A stretch of DNA of 64,000 nt, taken from assembly GCA_902545405.1 (NCBI GenBank), contig CACCFT010000001.1:1-64000 (forward strand), given 5' to 3'. The stretch is from an uncultured Pelagibacteraceae bacterium (GTDB lineage: Bacteria > Pseudomonadota > Alphaproteobacteria > Pelagibacterales > Pelagibacteraceae). The notes under the pieces are model-generated. The model did not search any database. It saw nothing but the letters and a program-made list of their open reading frames with translations, and had not been told where the DNA came from. Position numbers and translations under genes: made by a program. The number at the start of each line of letters is the position of its first letter. Position 1 is the first letter of the stretch. Of the stretch, positions 19,935-29,532 are shown one piece after another.

Positions 19935-20524
19935 TTTTTTACAACTCTTAAATCTTCAACTAAAAAAATACTTGTAACAACATCTTCTACATCAAGAACT
20001 TGCTTAGCTTCATTTATAACTTCAGCTCTTTCTTCTTCGTTCTGTGAAATTCCATAAATATAAATTATTTTTTTATATGTATCGATATCGTAATTTGCAG
20101 ACTTTATTTTTTTATTTGTTATCATAGCAGTTTTTATTTGTGAAGTTATCAGTATATCTTTAGCAGTTTGTTTGAAGTTAAACTTTTCTTTTATTTTTAG
20201 ATCATTTTTAACAGACCTTGCACCTTTTATTTCCCATCCCAATTTTGTAATTTTTAGTTTTTCTTCAACTGTATCCACTTTACCTGTTATAAATATTCTA
20301 CCATCTAAAACTTTGGTCTTTACCTTTAACAAATATCCACTGTCCATCAATATTAATTTTGCCCTTAGATTTTTTTGCATTAATGAATCATCTATTTGTG
20401 TCCCAATAGTTCTCGGATCCATTGCAACACTAACTCCAGTACCTAATACTCCAGTAGATGAATAACCAATACATCCTGAAACTAATACAAAAATTAAAAT
20501 TAATATAAAGTTTCTAAATTTCAT
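19931..20524 (-). CDS. BON-domain outer-membrane lipoprotein (DolP/YraP-like)
   Basis: A 197-residue lipoprotein: the lipobox LVSGC places the lipidated cysteine at residue 18. Two BON-type domains follow (roughly residues 45-115 and 125-190), with the GRIFITGKVDTVEEKLK and KKIIYIYGISQNEEERAEV patterns. Such proteins act in envelope integrity at the outer membrane. It lies downstream of rsmI and near an LpoA-like gene, as in the yraP/rsmI/lpoA neighbourhood of other proteobacteria. Confidence 0.85.
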   Translation of the reverse strand: MKFRNFILILIFVLVSGCIGYSSTGVLGTGVSVAMDPRTIGTQIDDSLMQKNLRAKLILMDSGYLLKVKTKVLDGRIFITGKVDTVEEKLKITKLGWEIKGARSVKNDLKIKEKFNFKQTAKDILITSQIKTAMITNKKIKSANYDIDTYKKIIYIYGISQNEEERAEVINEAKQVLDVEDVVTSIFLVEDLRVVKN

Positions 20525-21371
20525 TTTTTTTCTTCAAACAAAAATCATAAACAATTTTTTTTGATATATTATTTTCCTTACTAATTTTTGTCGTTATATC
20601 TTTAATTGACATTTTTTTTATAAGTTTATTAATTTTTTTTTTAACTGATTCTTCAATTACTTGTAACTTATTTTGTGAATCTAAATTATTTGATATAACT
20701 ATAGTCATCTCACCTTTTTGAGATATTTCAATGTTATTAAGATTTTTCACCTTATCTCTAATATATTCCTCATGTAATTTTGTCATTTCTCTAGTTATTA
20801 GAATATTTCTGTCATTAAAATATTTTTGAATTTGGGCAGTAATCTTTTTAATTTTTTTTGGTGAGATAAAAAAAATAATCGAACAATTTAACTTTGAAAT
20901 TTTTTGGAAAAGCCGATTTATATGTGAAATTTTCTCAGGTAAAAAACCACAAAAGATGAAATTATTAGAAAATCCACTTGTAGAAATAGCAGCTATTGCT
21001 GCAGATGGTCCAGGTACTGGAAATATTTCTATTTTATTCTTAATACATTCATTGATTAAAATTCCACCTGGATCAGATATTGTAGGTGTACCGGCATCAG
21101 AAATGATGGAAATTATCTTATTTTTTTTTAATAAATTTAAAACAATTTTAACATTTTTTTTCTCATTAAATTTATGATTGGGCAATAATTTTGTTTTAAT
21201 ATTGAACTTAGACAATAGTTTACTTGAAACTCTCGTGTCTTCTGACAAAATAAGGTCAGATTTATTTAAAATATAGATAGCTCTAAAAGTAATGTCTCCT
21301 AAATTTCCTATCGGTGTTGAAACACAATATAGCCCAGGTTTCAAACTATCATTTAATTCCAAATTATACAT
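20514..21371 (-). CDS. rsmI: 16S rRNA 2'-O-ribose methyltransferase RsmI
   Basis: Methylates the ribose of C1402 in 16S rRNA. The 285-residue protein has the tetrapyrrole-methylase fold motifs STPIGNLGDITFRA near residue 20, LSEDTRVSSKLL, SDAGTPTISDPGG near 93 and PVPGPSAAIAAIS near 118. It overlaps the BON lipoprotein start by 11 bp and diverges from the LpoA-like gene over 9 bp. yraN, a common neighbour, is not here. Confidence 0.95.
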   Translation of the reverse strand: MYNLELNDSLKPGLYCVSTPIGNLGDITFRAIYILNKSDLILSEDTRVSSKLLSKFNIKTKLLPNHKFNEKKNVKIVLNLLKKNKIISIISDAGTPTISDPGGILINECIKNKIEIFPVPGPSAAIAAISTSGFSNNFIFCGFLPEKISHINRLFQKISKLNCSIIFFISPKKIKKITAQIQKYFNDRNILITREMTKLHEEYIRDKVKNLNNIEISQKGEMTIVISNNLDSQNKLQVIEESVKKKINKLIKKMSIKDITTKISKENNISKKIVYDFCLKKKNEI

Positions 21372-21380
21372 TTAAAGACT

Positions 21381-22532
21381 ATGAAAAAATTATATATCAT
21401 AATTTTAAAAGTTTTTCTTATAATCGTTTTCACTAATCTTAAAGCAAATTCAGTTGAGAAAATTAAAATAGGTTTAATTGTACCTTTAACAGGAGAATAT
21501 TCGTATATTGGCAAATCTATAATAAAATCGACAAGAATGGCACTTAATAAAATTAATGATAGTAGGATTACAATAATACCAAAGGATACCAGAGCAAATC
21601 CAATTGACACACTTAGAGTATCAAAAGAGCTATATTCTGATGGTATAAAAATAGTTATCGGACCAGTCTTTAGCGAAAGCAATAAGTATTTGGACGAATT
21701 GAATGAAATAACATTTTTATCTTTTACAAACAAAATAAGAAATAATCCAAAAAATGTAATTTCCAGTGGAGTAAATGCGATATCGCAAATAAATACAATT
21801 AAAAAGTATTTGAGTGAAAATAACTTAAAAAATACAATATTTTTAATTCCTGAAACAGAATATAAAAGAGAAATAGAAGATGCTATTACAAAATCAAATT
21901 TAGTATTAAAAGATAAATTTATTTACAGCAAAGATCCGACATTATTAACAAAGCAAATAGAGGATTTAACGAGATATCAGCAAAGAAAACAAAATTTAGA
22001 AAGCGAAATTAAAAGAATAGAAAATTCAAATACATTTAATAAAAAGAAAAAAATTGATGAATTGAAAAAAAAAGATACTTTGGGTTTCATTAATTTTGAC
22101 TCAGTAATAATTGCTGATTTTAGTGAAAGTCTAAAAAGCGTTGCTACATCATTATTATATACAGATGTCTCTTCAGAAAGAATAAAATACATTACATTAA
22201 ATCAATGGTTCGATGAAAGTTTGTTGAAAGAAACTTCATTGCATCCAATATATTTTCCATCAATAAATAAAGATAATTTTGAAATATTTCAAAAAGAATA
22301 TATTCAAAATTTTAAAAATACTCCAAATCAAATTTCTTTTTTAAGTTATGACCTAATCGGGTTGGTATATTACTTGTTAATTAATAATGATTTTAAAATT
22401 AATGAAAATTTATTTATTGAGCGAAATAAATTTAAAGGAAAAATAGGAATCTTTGAAATAAATGAAAAAACAATCACTCATCAATTAAACTTTTATGAAA
22501 TACAAGATAAAAGTTTTAAAGAAATTTTTTAA
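21381..22532 (+). CDS. LpoA-like / type I periplasmic-binding protein
   Basis: A 383-residue exported protein: a signal peptide in residues 1-24 (ending KANS) is followed by a type I periplasmic-binding fold starting KIKIGLIVPLTGEYSYIGKS. Position beside rsmI is the classic place for LpoA, the outer-membrane activator of penicillin-binding proteins, so that role is inferred from context. No lipobox is obvious, and the LpoA N-terminal TPR domain is absent, so a solute-binding role remains possible. The 3' end overlaps rdgB by 17 bp. Confidence 0.72.
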   Translation: MKKLYIIILKVFLIIVFTNLKANSVEKIKIGLIVPLTGEYSYIGKSIIKSTRMALNKINDSRITIIPKDTRANPIDTLRVSKELYSDGIKIVIGPVFSESNKYLDELNEITFLSFTNKIRNNPKNVISSGVNAISQINTIKKYLSENNLKNTIFLIPETEYKREIEDAITKSNLVLKDKFIYSKDPTLLTKQIEDLTRYQQRKQNLESEIKRIENSNTFNKKKKIDELKKKDTLGFINFDSVIIADFSESLKSVATSLLYTDVSSERIKYITLNQWFDESLLKETSLHPIYFPSINKDNFEIFQKEYIQNFKNTPNQISFLSYDLIGLVYYLLINNDFKINENLFIERNKFKGKIGIFEINEKTITHQLNFYEIQDKSFKEIF

Positions 22533-23118
22533 TTTTTTTAAAAGCTTTTGCTCGATGATCGTTTTTAAATTTTAACTTTTGGCTCATTTGACCAAATGTC
22601 AACCTTTTGGTTTCAGGAATAAAAATTGGATCATATCCAAAACCTTTATTTCCAATTTTTTTTTTTGAAATTCTTCCATTTATAATTCCCAGTGATTGAA
22701 TTGGATTTTTCTTTAAACCATAAATAGTTAATGCACAAATAAATCTTGCTTTAATCTTTTTTAATTTCCAGTTTGCATCTAACTTCGATAGCTTTTTATA
22801 TACTTTTGATATCGCCAAATTAAAATCGCCTTTTTTTCCACCCCATCTTGCTGAATAAATGCCTGGTTGATTATTTAGTAATTCAATTTCAAGACCAGAG
22901 TCATCTGCTATACAAATTTTCTTTGTTTTTTTTGAAAAGTACTTTGCTTTGATCAAAGAGTTTTTAAGAAAAGTGTCTCCATTCTCTTTAGGGCTTTTAA
23001 GACCATAGTCCTTTGGAGAGGTAATTATATAATAATTGGGCAGTAAATCTTTTATTTCTTTTATTTTTCCTTCATTATTTGAGCCTACTACGATTTCTTT
23101 ATTTTTTTTTTTTAGCAT
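22516..23118 (-). CDS. rdgB: XTP/dITP diphosphatase
   Basis: House-cleaning pyrophosphatase that removes non-canonical purine NTPs. The 200 residues contain the substrate motif VVGSNNEGKIKEI at the N terminus, ADDSGLEIELLNNQPGIYSARWGG near residue 70 (split over the fold) and GFGYDPIFIPE near residue 160. It diverges from grpE with a 36-bp gap, and overlaps the LpoA-like gene at its 3' end. Confidence 0.95.
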   Translation of the reverse strand: MLKKKNKEIVVGSNNEGKIKEIKDLLPNYYIITSPKDYGLKSPKENGDTFLKNSLIKAKYFSKKTKKICIADDSGLEIELLNNQPGIYSARWGGKKGDFNLAISKVYKKLSKLDANWKLKKIKARFICALTIYGLKKNPIQSLGIINGRISKKKIGNKGFGYDPIFIPETKRLTFGQMSQKLKFKNDHRAKAFKKIKKFL

Positions 23119-23154
23119 CTAGAATTTTATGAATTTCTTACCATATAGAATGTA

Positions 23155-23793
23155 ATGGAAAAAGAAGAAATGCAGAATAAGAAAGATCCAAATTTAAAAG
23201 ATGAAAATCTGGAGCTAAATGTAGATAAACAACCTCCAGAAGAAATCAAAAAAGAAGATGAAGAGGAACAACTTTCACCCGAAGATGAAATTGCTAATCT
23301 TAAAGATAAAGTTGCTAGAACATTTGCTGAAATGGAAAATCAGAGAAGAAGATTTGAAAAAGAGAAAGATGAAGCTTTTGAATATGGTGGATTTTCATTT
23401 GCAAGAGAAACACTTAATCTTTTAGATAATTTAGAAAGATCAAAACAAACACTGGAAAGTGATGAAACTATAAAAGATAAAGACACTCTAAAAAAATTAA
23501 TTGAGCATATTGATATTATTAATAAAGATATGATTTCAATTTTTAAAAAAAATAATATTGAGCCAATTAAAGCGCTTAACGAAAAACTAGATCCAAATTT
23601 ACATCAGGCTATGATGGAAGTTGAAGATGATACCAAGGATCAGGGCACAATAGTTCAAGAAATTCAAAAAGGATTTATGATGAAGGATAGGTTGCTAAGA
23701 CCTTCGTTAGTAGCTGTATCTAAAAAAAGAGTTGAAGAGGAACAGAATAACCAAAAAAACCAAGAAAACTTGGAAAAAGAGGCAAAAAATTAA
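23155..23793 (+). CDS. grpE: Nucleotide exchange factor GrpE
   Basis: Co-chaperone that releases ADP from DnaK. The 212-residue protein has an acidic, charged N terminus, a long coiled coil (about 45-140, with FAEMENQRRRFEKEKDEA) and the GrpE head signature with GFMMKDRLLRPSLVAVS near residue 175. A second in-frame ATG at 23170 is an alternative start. It leads the grpE-dnaK-dnaJ run. Confidence 0.95.
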   Translation: MEKEEMQNKKDPNLKDENLELNVDKQPPEEIKKEDEEEQLSPEDEIANLKDKVARTFAEMENQRRRFEKEKDEAFEYGGFSFARETLNLLDNLERSKQTLESDETIKDKDTLKKLIEHIDIINKDMISIFKKNNIEPIKALNEKLDPNLHQAMMEVEDDTKDQGTIVQEIQKGFMMKDRLLRPSLVAVSKKRVEEEQNNQKNQENLEKEAKN

Positions 23794-23806
23794 TTATTTA
23801 TAATGG

Positions 23807-23834
23807 TTGTAGTTGTAAAATTAACACTTATATG
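23807..23834 (+). promoter_or_regulatory. Candidate sigma70-like promoter before dnaK
   Basis: The 61-bp grpE-dnaK gap holds TTGTAG, a 16-bp spacer and TATATG, which would start transcription some 14 nt before the dnaK ATG. In such AT-rich DNA this match could be chance; no clear heat-shock sigma32 element was found. Confidence 0.25.
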
Positions 23835-23854
23835 AGCACAAAACAGGACAATTT

Positions 23855-25777
23855 ATGAGTAAAGTTATAGGAATTGATTTAGGAACAACAAACTCTTGTG
23901 TAGCCGTTATGGAGGGAACACAAGCAAAGGTTTTAGAAAATGCTGAAGGAGCAAGAACAACACCATCAGTTGTTGCATTTACAGATGAAGGTGAAAAGTT
24001 AATAGGTCAACCTGCAAAAAGACAAGCTGTTACAAATCCTGAAAATACTATATTTGCAGTTAAAAGGTTAATTGGAAGAAATTTTGATGATCCAACAGTT
24101 AAAAAAGATGTAGAGACTGCTCCTTTTAAAATAGTTAATTCTGATAAAGGGGATGCATGGATTGAAGCAAAAGGCCAAAAATATTCGCCATCACAAATTT
24201 CAGCTTTCACACTTCAAAAGATGAAGGAGACAGCAGAAAAATATTTAGGTTCAGAAGTAAAACAAGCAGTTATCACCGTTCCAGCATATTTTAATGATGC
24301 TCAGAGGCAAGCTACTAAAGATGCAGGTAAAATAGCTGGCCTTGAGGTTTTAAGAATTATAAATGAACCAACAGCAGCATCTCTAGCTTATGGTTTAGAT
24401 AAAAAAGCTAATAAAAAAATAGCAGTGTACGATCTAGGTGGTGGGACATTTGATGTTTCAATTCTAGAATTGGGAGATGGTGTATTCGAGGTAAAATCAA
24501 CTAATGGTGACACATTTTTAGGTGGAGAGGATTTTGATAATGCTATTGTAGATTATTTGCTCTCAGAATTTAAAAAAGAAAATGGTATTGATTTAAAATC
24601 AGATAAACTAGCATTGCAGAGATTAAAAGAAGCTGCAGAAAAAGCAAAAATAGAATTATCATCCGCAACACAAACTGAGATAAATCTTCCATTTATCACT
24701 GCTGATAAAACTGGACCAAAACACATTAACTTGAAAATGACTAGAGCTAAATTAGAGGCATTAGTCGAAGATCTAATTTCAAGAACAATTCCCCCATGCA
24801 AAACTGCTCTAAAAGATGCAGGTTTGTCTGCGAGCGAAGTAGATGAAATAGTTTTAGTTGGTGGTATGACTAGAATGCCAAAAGTTATAGAAGAAGTAAA
24901 AAATTTCTTTGGGAAAGACCCTAACAAATCTGTAAATCCTGATGAAGTTGTTGCTATGGGCGCTGCAATTCAAGCTGGAGTACTACAGGGTGATGTAAAA
25001 GATGTATTACTTTTAGATGTAACTCCTTTATCATTAGGAATAGAAACATTGGGAGGAGTATCTACAAAATTAATTGACAAAAATACAACAATTCCAACAA
25101 AAAAGAGCCAAGTATTTTCAACAGCTGAAGACAATCAACCTGCCGTATCAATCAGAGTTCTTCAAGGTGAGAGAGAAATGGCATCAGATAATAAGGTTTT
25201 GGGAAATTTTGAATTAGTTGGCATAGCCCCAGCCCCAAGGGGTGTTCCACAAATTGAGGTAACATTTGATATTGATGCAAATGGTATAGTTAACGTATCA
25301 GCCAAGGATAAAGGAACTGGTAAAGAACAAAAAATTCAAATTCAAGCTTCTGGTGGATTGAGTGATGAAGAAATAAATCAAATGGTAAAAGACGCAGAGT
25401 CTAACAAAGAAGAAGATAAAAAGAAAAGAGAGGCAGTGGATTCAAGAAACCAGGCAGATACATTAATACACTCAACTGAAAAAAACTTAAAAGAGCATGG
25501 TAGTAAAGTTTCAGATGCAGACAAAAAAGCAATTGAAGATGCATCAGCAAATCTCAGAAATGCTTTAAAAGGGACTGACGTTGAAGAAATTAAAAAGAAA
25601 ACTCAAGATTTAGTTCAGGCATCTATGAAATTAGGTGAAGCGATTTATAAATCTCAACAAGGTGCAAAACCTGAAGATGCTCCAAAAGACGCAAAAAAGG
25701 AAGATACAAAAGACGATAACGTTGTTGATGCAGATTTTGAAGAAGTAAAAGACGACAATAAAGAAAAAAGCGCCTAA
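23855..25777 (+). CDS. dnaK: Chaperone DnaK (Hsp70)
   Basis: ATP-dependent protein-folding chaperone of 640 residues. The nucleotide-binding domain opens with [17 protein letters not shown] and has the [13 protein letters not shown] phosphate loop near residue 195 and VGGMTRMP near 338. The substrate-binding domain follows ([14 protein letters not shown]), then a lid and an acidic tail with the [20 protein letters not shown]-type ending that is conserved in Gram-negative DnaK. A 61-bp gap separates it from grpE. Confidence 0.98.
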   Translation: MSKVIGIDLGTTNSCVAVMEGTQAKVLENAEGARTTPSVVAFTDEGEKLIGQPAKRQAVTNPENTIFAVKRLIGRNFDDPTVKKDVETAPFKIVNSDKGDAWIEAKGQKYSPSQISAFTLQKMKETAEKYLGSEVKQAVITVPAYFNDAQRQATKDAGKIAGLEVLRIINEPTAASLAYGLDKKANKKIAVYDLGGGTFDVSILELGDGVFEVKSTNGDTFLGGEDFDNAIVDYLLSEFKKENGIDLKSDKLALQRLKEAAEKAKIELSSATQTEINLPFITADKTGPKHINLKMTRAKLEALVEDLISRTIPPCKTALKDAGLSASEVDEIVLVGGMTRMPKVIEEVKNFFGKDPNKSVNPDEVVAMGAAIQAGVLQGDVKDVLLLDVTPLSLGIETLGGVSTKLIDKNTTIPTKKSQVFSTAEDNQPAVSIRVLQGEREMASDNKVLGNFELVGIAPAPRGVPQIEVTFDIDANGIVNVSAKDKGTGKEQKIQIQASGGLSDEEINQMVKDAESNKEEDKKKREAVDSRNQADTLIHSTEKNLKEHGSKVSDADKKAIEDASANLRNALKGTDVEEIKKKTQDLVQASMKLGEAIYKSQQGAKPEDAPKDAKKEDTKDDNVVDADFEEVKDDNKEKSA

Positions 25778-25805
25778 TAAAACAACTGTTTGTCTATAAC
25801 ATGTT

Positions 25806-26930
25806 ATGGCAAAAAGAGATTATTATGAAGTTTTAGGTGTAAACAAGAGTGCTTCAGCAGATCAAATAAAATCAGCTTACAGAAAACTCGCAGTTAAATA
25901 TCATCCAGATAAAAATAAGGGTGATAAATCAGCTGAAGAAAAGTTTAAAGAAGCATCTGAAGCCTATCACGTACTTTCAAATTCTGAGAGGAAACAAAAT
26001 TATGATAATTTTGGTCATGCAGCATTTGAGAATGGAGGTGGAGGAAGAGGTGGATTTGGAAATTTTGATTTTTCAAATCACTTTTCTGATATTTTTGAAG
26101 ACTTTTTTGGAGAAGGTTTTGGTGGAAGTCGTAGATCTAGAAGAACAAATAATAGAGGCTCAGATCTAAGATATGATTTATCTATATCTCTTGAAGAAGC
26201 TTTTGCTGGTAAGAAACAAGATATAAAATTTTCTACATCTGAAAAATGTGACACTTGTAGCGGATCAGGTTCAAAACCTGGACATCAGCCTGGAGCATGC
26301 TCGATGTGTGGTGGTCATGGACAAGTAAGATCCAGCCAAGGTTTTTTCACAGTTCAACAAACCTGTCCACAATGTGCTGGTGCTGGAGAAGAAATAACTA
26401 ATCCTTGTTCTGGCTGTAATGGACAAGGAAAAAAACAAGCTTCAAAAAGATTATCAGTTACTATTCCTAAAGGTGTGGATGATGGAACCAGAATAAGGCT
26501 ATCAGGAAAAGGTGAGGCTGGCTCAAGAGGTGGTAGTAATGGTGATTTATACTTATTTATTAATGTTCATTCTCATGAATTATTTAAAAGATCCGATGAA
26601 AACTTATTTTTTGAATGTCCAGTTTCTATTGCTGATGCAGCTCTTGGGACATCAATTGAAATTCCTACAATTGATGGAGGTAAAGCAAAAATTAAAATTC
26701 CCGCTGGTACTCAAACTGGAAAACAATTTAGATTAAAAGGTAAAGGTATGCCTTATATGAGAGGAAATGATTTTGGCGACTTATATGTTCAAGTCAACAC
26801 AGAAATACCAATTTCTTTAAATAAAGAGCAAAAAGAGTTACTCGAAAAGTTTAGAGAAATTGAAAATGAAAGGTCTAACCCTAGTATAAGAAAATTCTTT
26901 CAAAAAGCCAAAGGTTTTTGGAAAAATTAG
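25806..26930 (+). CDS. dnaJ: Chaperone DnaJ (Hsp40)
   Basis: Type I J-protein that stimulates DnaK. It has a J domain with HPDK at residues 33-36, a glycine/phenylalanine-rich linker (about 77-110), a zinc-binding region with four CxxCxGxG-like repeats ([32 protein letters not shown]) and the C-terminal substrate-binding domains. The 374-residue length is standard. It lies 28 bp after dnaK. Confidence 0.98.
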   Translation: MAKRDYYEVLGVNKSASADQIKSAYRKLAVKYHPDKNKGDKSAEEKFKEASEAYHVLSNSERKQNYDNFGHAAFENGGGGRGGFGNFDFSNHFSDIFEDFFGEGFGGSRRSRRTNNRGSDLRYDLSISLEEAFAGKKQDIKFSTSEKCDTCSGSGSKPGHQPGACSMCGGHGQVRSSQGFFTVQQTCPQCAGAGEEITNPCSGCNGQGKKQASKRLSVTIPKGVDDGTRIRLSGKGEAGSRGGSNGDLYLFINVHSHELFKRSDENLFFECPVSIADAALGTSIEIPTIDGGKAKIKIPAGTQTGKQFRLKGKGMPYMRGNDFGDLYVQVNTEIPISLNKEQKELLEKFREIENERSNPSIRKFFQKAKGFWKN

Positions 26931-26942
26931 TATATGTAGCGT

Positions 26943-27761
26943 ATGAATACATTGGAAAAAAATGCTCCAAACTGGAGTAGAGATGAAATAATTAAAGAAT
27001 TAAAAATTTTCAAAGATATTTATAAAAGAAGACCAATTAAAGATAACTTGCATGGTATGAGATTTCCGCACATGTTTGCAACTTATTTTCTGCTAAAAAA
27101 GATTAAACCAAGCTATGTAATAGAGTCTGGTATTTATAGAGGTCAATCCACATGGTTAATTGAAGAGACCTTACCAAACGCTAAAGTTTTAAGCATAGAT
27201 ATAGATTTAAGTAATAGGAAATACATTTCAGAGAAAGTAAATTACTCGAATATAGATTTTAAACACCAAGATTTCTCCAATATACCGGAAGACACTTTGG
27301 TATTTTTTGACGATCACGTAAATCATTACCAAAGATTAATGCAAGCAAAGTTTTTTAATATAAAAAATATTATATTCGAAGATAATTATAATATTGATAA
27401 AGGTGATTTTTACAGCTTAAAACATGTAGAAAATTACAACGGATTTAATCATAATTACTCAAAAAAGAGCCTTATTAAAACTTTTTATATTTTTTTTATT
27501 GAGATATTAAAAAAATTTATTTTAAAAAAATATTATATAGATAATGATAAAATTTTATTTAGATTAAGAGACCATATCCCTAATAAAAATGATTTTTTCA
27601 ATATTAGAAAAAATATTGAAATTTATTATGAGTTTCCACCAATCATTAATAATGAAAATACAGATAAAAAACCAATTTTAGAAGATATTAACTTTGAATT
27701 AGAAGTTACAAAAGAAGACCTTTCAGGATATAATAATATTACCTACTTAAAGCTTTTTTAA
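26943..27761 (+). CDS. Putative class I methyltransferase-fold protein
   Basis: A 272-residue protein I do not recognise as a named enzyme. A Rossmann-like segment, VIESGIYRGQSTWLIEETLP near residue 60 followed by AKVLSIDIDLSN, resembles the SAM-binding start of methyltransferases or cephalosporin-hydroxylase-like proteins. FFDDHVNHYQRLMQA near 125 could carry acidic and histidine ligands. The C-terminal half is rich in Lys, Asn and Phe and has no motif I can name. It sits 12 bp behind dnaJ and before dapB, positions that are adjacent in many alphaproteobacteria. No signal peptide. Confidence 0.6.
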   Translation: MNTLEKNAPNWSRDEIIKELKIFKDIYKRRPIKDNLHGMRFPHMFATYFLLKKIKPSYVIESGIYRGQSTWLIEETLPNAKVLSIDIDLSNRKYISEKVNYSNIDFKHQDFSNIPEDTLVFFDDHVNHYQRLMQAKFFNIKNIIFEDNYNIDKGDFYSLKHVENYNGFNHNYSKKSLIKTFYIFFIEILKKFILKKYYIDNDKILFRLRDHIPNKNDFFNIRKNIEIYYEFPPIINNENTDKKPILEDINFELEVTKEDLSGYNNITYLKLF

Positions 27762-27773
27762 AGAAAGGAAAAA

Positions 27774-27965
27774 ATGGCTACTTACAATTGTTCTAAATGT
27801 GGAATGTCTGTAAATGCAACATGTGGTAAATGTAATAAACCACTTCTAAACGATAATTTAAAATTAGATGATGGGACCAATGTTCAAATTTCGAAATGTC
27901 CTAATGAGCATGGGAAGATAAAATCTCCGATATGCTGTGGTAAAGATATGTCTTGTTCAATTTAG
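27774..27965 (+). CDS. Small zinc-ribbon protein
   Basis: A 63-residue protein with eight cysteines: Cys6/Cys9 and Cys17/Cys20 form two CxxC knuckles, and Cys42, Cys54, Cys55 and Cys61 lie in the C-terminal half. A good AAGAAAGGA ribosome-binding sequence precedes the ATG. It probably binds one or two zinc ions; function unknown. It is located between the methyltransferase-fold gene and dapB, spaced by 12 bp on each side, so it is likely cotranscribed. Confidence 0.75.
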   Translation: MATYNCSKCGMSVNATCGKCNKPLLNDNLKLDDGTNVQISKCPNEHGKIKSPICCGKDMSCSI

Positions 27966-27977
27966 TGTAACTATTTA

Positions 27978-28754
27978 ATGGGTAAAATTAAATTAGCGAT
28001 TACAGGATGTATGGGCAGAATGGGTCAGCAACTAATTAAATCTGCTAATAAAGATAAGTCAATTAAGTTAGTAGCTCTTACAGAAAATAGATTATTTAAT
28101 AAGAAGATAAGAGGAATTAGACCCGAATTAAATACTGAAAATACTTTGAGTAAAGCAAATGTTATAATAGATTTTACAACACCAAAATGTACATTCGAAG
28201 TTTTAAAAATAGCTGCGAAAATTAAAAAAAAAGTAGTTATTGGTACCACAGGTTTTACTAAAAATGAGGAGGATTTAATAAAAAAGTTTTCCAAAAAAAT
28301 CCCAATTTTAAAAGCTGGAAACATGAGCCTTGGGATAAATTTACTAATGTACCTAACAGAAATTACATCAGCTTCACTGGGGAATAATTATTTAAGTAAA
28401 GTTTTTGAAGTTCATCATAAACACAAGAAAGACCATCCATCAGGCACCGCATTGATGCTTGGAAAAGGAATTGCTGTTGGAAAAAATAAAGATTTTTATA
28501 GAATGATTGGGAAAAAATATTTTAATAAAAAAAATTTTCCATATGGAAAGAAAATTAATTTTAATTCTATGAGGAAAGGTGAAATTATTGGTGAACACGA
28601 AGTCACTTTTTCAAGTGGAAAAGAAGTTATTACTCTAAACCACGAAGCTTTTGACAGAACATTATATTCTGAAGGTGCATTAACGGCTGCTAAATGGTTA
28701 ATGAAGAGAAAACCAGGTCTTTATTCGATGAGAAATCTTCTAAATTTTAAATGA
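27978..28754 (+). CDS. dapB: 4-hydroxy-tetrahydrodipicolinate reductase
   Basis: Step of lysine and diaminopimelate biosynthesis. The 258 residues open with the nucleotide-binding ITGCMGRMGQQLI; GTTGFTKNE follows near residue 92, and the catalytic EVHHKHKKDHPSGTALMLG near residue 145 has the expected His pair and Lys. Its stop shares the tetramer ATGA with a following 40-codon ORF. Confidence 0.96.
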   Translation: MGKIKLAITGCMGRMGQQLIKSANKDKSIKLVALTENRLFNKKIRGIRPELNTENTLSKANVIIDFTTPKCTFEVLKIAAKIKKKVVIGTTGFTKNEEDLIKKFSKKIPILKAGNMSLGINLLMYLTEITSASLGNNYLSKVFEVHHKHKKDHPSGTALMLGKGIAVGKNKDFYRMIGKKYFNKKNFPYGKKINFNSMRKGEIIGEHEVTFSSGKEVITLNHEAFDRTLYSEGALTAAKWLMKRKPGLYSMRNLLNFK

Positions 28755-28873
28755 ATATAAAAAAATTTTTAAAATCATCATTATATTCGTTAGCTCTTCC
28801 AACAGTTCATAACACAAATAACAGTGGTGCGAGAGTAGTCACAGATGTTTTTATATCATGCCTATTTGACTAA
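28751..28873 (+). CDS. Candidate small ORF between dapB and nth (40 residues)
   Basis: An ATG at 28751 overlaps the dapB stop as ATGA, and the frame stays open to a TAA at 28871-28873, 4 bp before the chosen nth start. It therefore fills the whole gap. The product begins MNIKKFLKSSLYSLALP and ends VVTDVFISCLFD. I cannot assign a family; the second half could be the remnant of a larger gene. Fit to the gap and the ATGA junction support translation, but AT-rich DNA gives such frames by chance. Confidence 0.4.
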   Translation: MNIKKFLKSSLYSLALPTVHNTNNSGARVVTDVFISCLFD

Positions 28874-28877
28874 ATTT

Positions 28878-29531
28878 ATGAATGAAGAAGAGAGAGCAAA
28901 AATTGCTCTAAAAATATTAAATAAGACGTATCCTAAAACTCCAATTCCATTAAAACATCGAAATATTTTTACATTGTTAATATCAGTTTTATTATCAGCA
29001 CAATGTACTGACGTGAATGTAAATAATGTTACAAAAAATATCTATCCAAAATATAATAAACCTGAACATTTTGTTAAACTCGGTAGAAGAAAAATTGAAA
29101 AATTAATAAGAAGCATAGGTATATTTAGAATTAAAGCGAAAAGTGTCTATAATCTCTCTAAAACTCTAGTTGAAAAATACAATAGCGAGGTTCCCAAAAC
29201 TTTTGAAGAATTAGAAGAATTGCCTGGAGTTGGACACAAAACTGCAAGTGTAGTTATGTCTCAAGGTTTTGGATACCCAGCATTTCCAGTAGATACCCAC
29301 ATACACAGACTAGCACAACGATGGGGTTTAACTAACGGAAAAAATGTTGTCCAAACTGAAAAAGATTTAAAAAGATTATTTCCAAAAAAATATTGGAACA
29401 AACTACATCTCCAAATAATTTATTATGGTAGAGAATATTGTAAAGCAAGAGAATGTTATGGTATTTCTTGTAAAATTTGTACTTCTTGTTATCCTAAAAG
29501 AAAAAAACCAATAAAAACAAAGAAAGCTTAG
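28878..29531 (+). CDS. nth: Endonuclease III
   Basis: DNA glycosylase/AP lyase of base-excision repair. I chose the ATG at 28878 (MNEEERAKIALKILNKTYP), since 11 extra residues from 28845 do not match the family. The 217-residue protein has the helix-hairpin-helix LEELPGVGHKTASVV, the catalytic Lys in that loop, the Asp in FPVDTHIHRLAQRWG, and the 4Fe-4S cysteines C-x6-C-x2-C-x5-C (CKARECYGISCKICTSC) near the C terminus. Confidence 0.95.
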   Translation: MNEEERAKIALKILNKTYPKTPIPLKHRNIFTLLISVLLSAQCTDVNVNNVTKNIYPKYNKPEHFVKLGRRKIEKLIRSIGIFRIKAKSVYNLSKTLVEKYNSEVPKTFEELEELPGVGHKTASVVMSQGFGYPAFPVDTHIHRLAQRWGLTNGKNVVQTEKDLKRLFPKKYWNKLHLQIIYYGREYCKARECYGISCKICTSCYPKRKKPIKTKKA

Positions 29532-29532
29532 T

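Noticed and set aside
23119-23146. Heat-shock sigma32 promoter before grpE (CTAGAA - 16 bp - CCATAT)
   Set aside because: Poor match to the CTTGAA/CCCCAT pattern, and the start would be 2-9 nt from the ATG; not convincing.
25921-26169. Plus-strand ORF inside dnaJ
   Set aside because: Frame-shifted shadow of the J-domain and Gly/Phe region.
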